DNA of 64,000 nucleotides. Origin: Amanita rubescens (taxonomy: Eukaryota > Basidiomycota > Agaricomycetes > Agaricales > Amanitaceae). Shown here piece after piece: positions 58,109 through 64,000 of this stretch. The translations under genes and the position numbers were made by a program. The stretch covers positions 310,001-374,000 of the forward strand of contig WION01000006.1 in the NCBI GenBank assembly GCA_015039365.1, written 5' to 3'. Position 1 is the stretch's first letter. The number at the start of each line of letters is the position of its first letter. The notes beneath the pieces are model-generated. The model saw only the letters and a list, made by a program, of their open reading frames with translations. It was not told where the DNA came from and searched no databases.

Positions 58109-59487
58109 ATGGCTGAGGGTGATTCTCAGACCCGACTTTGTGGCAGTTTCGGGGGAATGTCCTCACCATTTGACCTCGAGCTTATAATGCTAGCCATGCC
58201 TAGCCTAAAACCTCCCAAGCCACCCTACCACATCGACATGCTACCTACAGAAATTCTCTGCATGATTTTTGACTATTTTTCTCACCTGTCATCGTCAGGC
58301 AGAGGTCAGGTGCAGCCGATAATTCTGCTCTCTCATATTTCGAGTCCACTGGAGACGTGTCGCTCTCAGCGCACCCTACCTTATGGGACAATGTAGACAT
58401 TAACAGTTACCGCAGGCCGGATGTTCTCAGAGCAATTCTTGCCAGGTCCAACCAAAGGAGTTTATCGATCAGGATTGACTGGCCGGAGACCATTTTCTGG
58501 TCGTCGGGGGAACTTCCAGACTTCAACGATACGTGCGCCGCTCTTGTCGAGCAGTTGCCGCGCATTCGCAACGTTAGCATCAAGGCACGTAACTTGACGC
58601 TCAGAAACTTCACCGACAAGGTGCTCGTGAACATCGCGCTTCCTCACCTTCAACATCTCGAACTGATTTCGTCCACCGATTCTTCTCCCATCCTCCTTGG
58701 GCCTTTTGATTTCGATCCCAATGTTTTTATCAGCCTCTTGATCAAACGTACCATGGTTCACGTCAGAAACGGCCATCATCTGGCTGGCCTGCGACGGTTC
58801 GTTCTCTCCGAGGCGCGGCTCTCGTACCTTGATGAGCGCAAGATACCCTCTACGGCGCCCCCGGCTAATCCGGCGACTTGGTACACAGAACTGCCTATCC
58901 CAAGTCTCTCTAGCCTTACCAATCTAGAGATTCACGCGCCTCTGGTGCATCCTGTTCCTGGGCGCCCTGCGCAGCCCATATTTGATATGCATGGACAGAA
59001 TGTCCCACATTTGCCTTTTGCCCCTTCCTTCCGAACCGATACACTGCGCTCTGTGACTTTATCCTCGTTATCCCTTTCTAGGTTAGATTATGGGGTCCAG
59101 GTTACCTCGGAAATATTGGCGCGGCTTTTCCGCATCATTTCCTTAGCAGAGCTATACGAGCTGCATCTTATAGACCTCAGGGATCATGCCATTAGCGCAT
59201 TTTTGCAGGCCTTGGCCTTGCAACACTGCCGCTTTTCCTACCTCCGCATATTGAAGTTTACAGACGTCCCACTGGAGGATATCGTTGGGCATTCGGAGGA
59301 GGTGGGCCTGGAGAACTTTGAATATCTATTTTCCCATGCGTTCCCTGCGGTGCGCGATGTATACCTTGCAAAGCTCGATCCGACACCTTTGGTCGAGATA
59401 TTGAGGACGGCCACTCTATGGCCCATGTTACAACGGGTAGAACATGAAGGCACGGTCCTAGACGTCAGTTTCGCAGGTCATGTCTGA
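58109..59487 (+). CDS. F-box protein with leucine-rich beta-helix-like tail, apparent frameshifts
   Basis: An F-box starts at IDMLPTEILCMIFDYFSHL, in the frame beginning ATG 58109, and continues to IILLSHI. The core motif HWRRVALSAP lies in a second frame at about 58346-58375 and TLWDNVDINSYRRPD in a third, from which the rest reads on to TGA 59485-59487. The shifts are explained by one extra C near 58346 and one extra T near 58376. Without them it would encode a 455-residue basidiomycete F-box protein with LRR-like repeats (LPHLQHLELISSTD, SLSRLDYGVQV, YLRILKFTDVPL). The protein would be a substrate receptor of an SCF ubiquitin ligase. It may be a pseudogene. Confidence 0.65.
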
Positions 59488-59590
59488 AGGGTTTAGCTAC
59501 AAATGTTCCGCTGGCGGACTCTCTCTCCTTTTCTGTTTATGTACATAGTAGGTATTGTTGTACAACTCCGCTTTTCTATTTAAATACCAA

Positions 59591-61612
59591 ATGTCCACGC
59601 CCACCACACCGCGCGGGAAGTCCTCCGCTCCTTCAACACCAGCTGCGCGCCTGCCTACAACTCATATTATTCAATCTTCTCCACACTATACTACAACGCG
59701 CAGACATTCTTTGTACGGTGTTGAGGATAGAGTGATCATCGATCCCGGTTCTAAGATATGGAAAGTCGGCTTCAGTGGCGAAGGTCGTCCCAGAGACGTG
59801 TTCTATCCCTGCGGACCGAACGGAGGTTCCCTTTGGTGCTTGAAACGCGCCTCTGATCTCGTGGTACAAGCAGAAGAAGATAAATTATTGGAAGTGCGAC
59901 TGCAAAAAGCACTCAGATCCGTTTTTCACGAGTGAGTAGACCACAGGCTTTGGTATGAAGCCGTCTTGACGGCTCGTCAAAAAAAGCTCACTTCTAACAG
60001 ATCCCAAGGCAAGAAAAGTAATCCTCGTGGAACATCCTTTACTGCCAATTTATATCAAGGACCTTATTGCTCGCATACTCTTTGAAAATCACGTCTGTTT
60101 GGCAACGATCTACTGTGTGCTTGCCCGGCTCAACGATGTCATAGGTGCCCTCTATTTCTTTTGCTTCGAGTCATCTTCTCTCCCTATTTGCGGTGGGACG
60201 AATAACGGGCCTCGTCCTGGACTGCGGACATCTTGAATCCGTCGCTTTACCCGTTCGTGCATTCCCTTATCTCCCTCGTTTTACCCTCATACATACGTAG
60301 ATTTTTGCCGCAAGACCTTTATATCCGCATCTGCGCACGACGCCCATGGCAGGGGCGGAACTGACATCGCATTTACGCGCCCTGCTTCTCACATTCGGTA
60401 CCTACCTACCACCTCCAGCGACTCTGAGTTCCGCCGCCAATATTCCGGCTGCAAGCCGCGCAACGCGTGTTCCTCAAGAAATTCTGACAGATACACTCGT
60501 GGAAGAAATCAAGACACGCTGTTGTTTTGTTGGTCATGCGCTGGACGTGTCGGATGCCGATTTCCGTGATATGACGCCTCTTGTGGAGAGCTCATCAGAA
60601 GCTCCGAGCGATGGCGTGCCATCTGAGTCTGGACTGGAAAGCACGACGTCATCGCAGACAGAGGCCGAGTCCGAGTTTTCTGAAGCGAGTGGGCCGGACC
60701 TGTCTCCATCTCCTAGTGTTGAACCTGGCGAAAACTACCTGCAGGCGATGTCGTCCATCTATAGACGGCACTCGACCGCGACCGATCTGCAAATGCGAGT
60801 TGTTCCTCCGCCGTCTGAGCAAACTGGCACGGGATTAGGTACATTAATCATTCCTGGATGGATCCGCGAGCGCACAGCCGAAGTGCTGTTTGAGGGGGGT
60901 GATATCGATGAGAGCAGCGTCGCGGAAGTAATTCTTGATTCATTGCTTAGGGTCCGTAATCCTCAGTGGCTGGCGAATGCTTTTTTTATCGTTCCATTTT
61001 TAGGTCCCTATTGACTTGAGAAAAAAGATGGCATCGTCCATTCTTGTCGTGGGAGGTACAGCGATGCTTCCTGGCTTCATAATGCGACTGCAGAAGGAAA
61101 TGATTCGCACTGTTGCGGCTGTACCAGATCTGAAGAGGCACCCTACACGGCCGAACCGACCGCTTCCACCTCAATATGACAAATATGCACCGTTACGACC
61201 TCTGATACCATATTTCGCTATCCTTAATAATCCTTCTCCGCCGCCTGCGGTGACCGCGAGGGCTAGTGCTAATGCAGGAAAAGCTCCATCCTTCAGCCCA
61301 GCCACGATGGCTTGGGTGGGAGGATCGCTAGCTGGGTCAGTGTGGCTACTCATCCATTATTCATAAGATTGATGTCAGTTCAAAAGAGCACTCAAAACAG
61401 GCGGAGCCGAAGTTGCCCGAGAAAGCTGGGATGAGGCGGTTATCCAGCCGCCCCCAGCGGACGACGATAGCATGGATCTGGATTTAGAGACCAAAAAGAA
61501 AGATATTATACCCGATTGGACGAGAACGCCATTATCGATGGGCGCGCCACCTGCGCGACCAGTTCATCATCCACCAACTGTACCACCAACGCCGCACGTG
61601 GTGGGTGCATAA
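59591..61612 (+). CDS. ARP10: Actin-related protein Arp10 (dynactin pointed-end subunit)
   Basis: Six exons from ATG 59591 to TAA 61610-61612. After an N-terminal disordered arm, the actin fold shows RVIIDPGSKIWKVGFSGEGR, VILVEHPLLPIYIKDLIARI, VPSISFASSHLLSLFAVGRI, TGLVLDCGHLESVALPVF, RPLYPHLRTTPMAGAEL and the late VGGTAMLPGFIMRLQKEM. The LDCGH motif in place of the actin D-GxG shows the divergence typical of Arp10/Arp11. An acidic Ser-rich insertion sits at about 250-320 (SSSEAPSDG, SEFSEASG). Arp10 caps the Arp1 filament of dynactin with p62, p27 and p25. The C-terminal 60 residues are proline-rich and disordered. Confidence 0.88.
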
Positions 61613-61731
61613 ACGTAGATGTAATTTCATTTACTGTATTAAAGCACGAAACTCGAAATTACATTAAAAGAAGCCACGGATTGAAGGCATAGTGGCCAAA
61701 AAGTGAATGTGAAATGTCATTTTTAAGAAAT

Positions 61732-63903
61732 TCACGTAGTAGTTTCTAGAATACGAAGCGTAAGCTTGCCACCGTCATAAGAGGTAACGACACTATCCCA
61801 GTTGCGTTGTGAACTGATAAATTCCATGTGTTCGACTGAGGAAACCGAGCTGGAGCGACTTCTACCCCTGCTCGTACGGCGGCGGATCGGGTTCGTTAGA
61901 GCGATGGTGAAGGACTTGGATAAAGGGAGTCCTTCCTGGATAACGAACTTGTCATACAGACGTTCCCTTAGTTCTCCGTAACTGATAGTTCTAGACACCC
62001 GAAGGGCGACGATGGACTGATTGAGAGCTGCCTTGATCGAGATCATACCATCTGGCACGATGGAAGACACCATGCTGAGTTCAGACATTGAAATAGGATC
62101 CGAAGCCGTCGAAAAAGTAGGTGACGGGGGTGTAGGAGGGAAAAAGCTAGGGAGGGGAACTTCGCATGGAGACGTCGGCGTTGGCGTGTCGCGATAACCG
62201 AGCGGTGGTGCTTCTGGCCTGCAATCCAGCAGCGATTCGCAGAAGGAAATAGGCCGCGGGAAAGAATCCCTTTTTCCTGTCCCGAGCGCCGACTCAATTT
62301 CTGAGCCGTTTTCGTCTTCTGGGTCAGTCCACATCTCATAGTCGGATAGAGTGACGGCTTGGGAGAGACGAGACTTGGGGATGGAGGGGGTTATCGGGCT
62401 CGCTGGAAGTGACCGCGAAAGTCGTCGGCTTCGTATGATGGCCTCTGAAGAGTCGGTAGTCATGAAAGTGACGACTGATGTACGATTGAAATCTTGGTTT
62501 TGTTGCGGAGGTAACGATAACTTGAGGCCTTCCAAGTACGTTGTAGCAGAATCTGTTGTGGCCCAGGATTCGCGCACTGGTGGACAGCCTAAAAGAACGG
62601 TGGTGGTAAGTATAGGTTTGGTTGAGGGAAAGGAAAACACCTACGAAGTTCCTCTTCAGGTTGATCTTGCTCTAGAACAGTTTCGAGCTCTGACGTCGTT
62701 GGAGAGAGCGGTGGGCTACCATAATCCTGATAATGATACTGTTTGTTGAGCTGCAAATTGGCAGCGGAACTTTTTCGCCTTCTCTTGGCTGCGAGCGATG
62801 TCATCATGGCCAGTGCATCAGCCTTGACGTCAATTTCACCATCTTCCGGAAGCACCTCGAGTAAGGAATGGGGTCGTTCGTTCGGATTAGTTTCAACTTG
62901 GTGTTGAGGGTTGTGTCCAAATGTGACGGGAACTTCGTCGACAATACCGGGCACGCTGGCAAGCGTACCTGCATCGGAACTTCTGTCTGATGCAGATGAA
63001 GAAGAATCTGTAGAGGCTGTAGAGACGGCGCGTGGACGCGATGGGCGACTGAAGAATGAACTTATGGAGTGGTCATGTTGATGTCTGCTCGGATAGTATT
63101 TTGATCTCAGCATATCTGGCGTTGTAAGTGGGCCAGAATGAGTGGACACATCCGAGGTGGTCCTAGTACGAAACCTCGGGGAGATGATCGAGGTATCGCG
63201 ACCTGACCGAATGGAACCCTCTCTGGAGAAAAGACTGGCACTCGAAGAGGTAAAATATGCAGAGATGACGCTCCGCGCTGAGCTTGTAGACTCGCGTTTG
63301 TGTGAGTTCTCGTAGAGATCGAAATCGCGCCGCCAGTAACCAAAGAAATCAGTTGTGACTTGGCTTTCGCGAATTTCATGGAGGAGAGCAGGTAGATCTT
63401 CCTGATACAGGGCTTCCACCAAAGCTCTGAGCTCGGCGTTGCGTTGATTGATGAGTGCTTGGCTGGCTCGAAACACTGTACCCTTTTTTGTTAGCCGAGG
63501 TAGATATTGGTGAACGTCCTGAGCCACAGAATCGGGATGCGGGCCCGGAGGTAGAGACTCGAAAGAGGCAGCACGGTCTTGCAGATAGAGACCGTTCTTC
63601 TTTACGCCCTTACCGCGGAGAAGGCGCTGTTTCTTTTCTCTCGCGAGACGTTTATACTCTTGTTCAAGAGCATCTTGGAACCATAGACAGTCTTCCCATC
63701 GACGCCATATTGTGTAGTCTGAAAGAGACATGGTGGTGGATGTGGACATTCTATCGCTACGGTCGGCTGCGCTAATGCGCATGCCATAGCTATAGCTGTG
63801 GCCTACGTGCGGGTTAATGGGACGACAAATCAGGGTCGCAAGTCCAAGTACCTTGCTTTGTTGGCTCCAAGAATTCAATCGTGAATCTAGTAGGTGCCGC
63901 CAT
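61732..63903 (-). CDS. PX-PB1 scaffold protein (Bem1-like module, 5' end possibly outside the window)
   Basis: Exons join from ATG 63903 (an exon further upstream, near 63968-64000, may also belong) to the stop at 61732-61734, about 690 residues. The PX domain shows FTIEFLEPTKQGHSYSYGMR, ISAADHYTIWRRWEDCLWFQ, LTKKGTVFRASQALINQRNA, LVEALYQEDLPALLHEIR and TDFFGYWRRD. A Ser-rich linker follows. The C-terminal PB1 domain shows ISIKAALNQSIVALRVSRTI, GELRERLYDKFVIQEGL, FTIAL and SVVTSYDGGKLTLRILE. Bem1 and relatives hold a polarity complex, usually with SH3 domains ahead of the PX. If an SH3 part exists it lies upstream of 64000. The PX and PB1 calls are from sequence; the Bem1 link is inference. 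Confidence 0.8.
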
Positions 63904-64000
63904 ATATACTGCTCGTTTGTAAGACTGGAGGGGACTGGTTTAGGATGGCTTGGAGGCGATAGTGTCTACTCACATCCGGGGCGTAGGGATCTTCGCCGCC

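Overview
This 64 kb window is nuclear DNA of a filamentous basidiomycete, most likely an Agaricomycete. Genes lie on both strands with small gaps. Nearly every gene is cut by several introns of about 47-75 nt with GT-AG borders and CTRAY-like branch sites. The products are typically fungal: neutral trehalase, Atg15, Atg22-like, a Mic60 with a fungal layout, a PX-PB1 scaffold and an FG nucleoporin. There is no operon structure, no tRNA or rRNA gene that I can see, no CRISPR array and no intact transposon.

Layout. 1-5.4 kb: 3' end of a coiled-coil, FG-poor nucleoporin-like gene; pICln homolog (reverse); an unrecognised 5-exon gene; a four-helix MARVEL-type membrane protein (reverse). 5.4-9.9 kb: gene-poor stretch holding a MITE-like inverted-repeat element, a 29-bp inverted repeat and a decayed tandem repeat. 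9.9-15.4 kb: disordered protein, FRA10AC1 homolog, NDUFAF7/MidA methyltransferase, and eIF6 divergent from it across only 76 bp. 15.4-18.2 kb: a chimeric relic made of a NEDD4/Rsp5-type ligase fragment joined to a 5'-truncated eIF6 copy. 18.2-25.8 kb: PRXL2/AhpC-TSA-like protein, AVT-type vacuolar amino-acid transporter, arabinokinase-N-terminal-type glycosyltransferase. 25.9-35 kb: paladin-type triple phosphatase, LSB1-like SH3 protein, RRxS/T-rich small protein, CTF8. 35.2-42 kb: ATG15, neutral trehalase, NUP57/NUP54. 42-47 kb: a duplicated promoter segment, a possible orphan small gene and a kinase-like gene. 47.4-55.2 kb: uncharacterised coiled-coil protein, MIC60, ATG22-like transporter, alpha-arrestin with PY motifs. 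55.6-64 kb: Family-16 methyltransferase (apparent frameshift), PMP47/ANT1 peroxisomal carrier, F-box protein (apparent frameshifts), ARP10, PX-PB1 protein reaching the window edge.

Functional links. Three genes belong to vacuolar autophagy and recycling: Atg15 lipase, an Atg22-like exporter and an Avt3/4-like exporter. Two are FG-pore or pore-associated (the Nup159/214-like fragment and Nup57). Two serve mitochondria (NDUFAF7, Mic60). The alpha-arrestin carries ligase-binding PY motifs, and a dead fragment of the matching ligase family lies 37 kb away. All gene models were spliced by eye from reading-frame continuity, splice borders and family motifs; exon ends given to the base are the ones I could trace, others are approximate.
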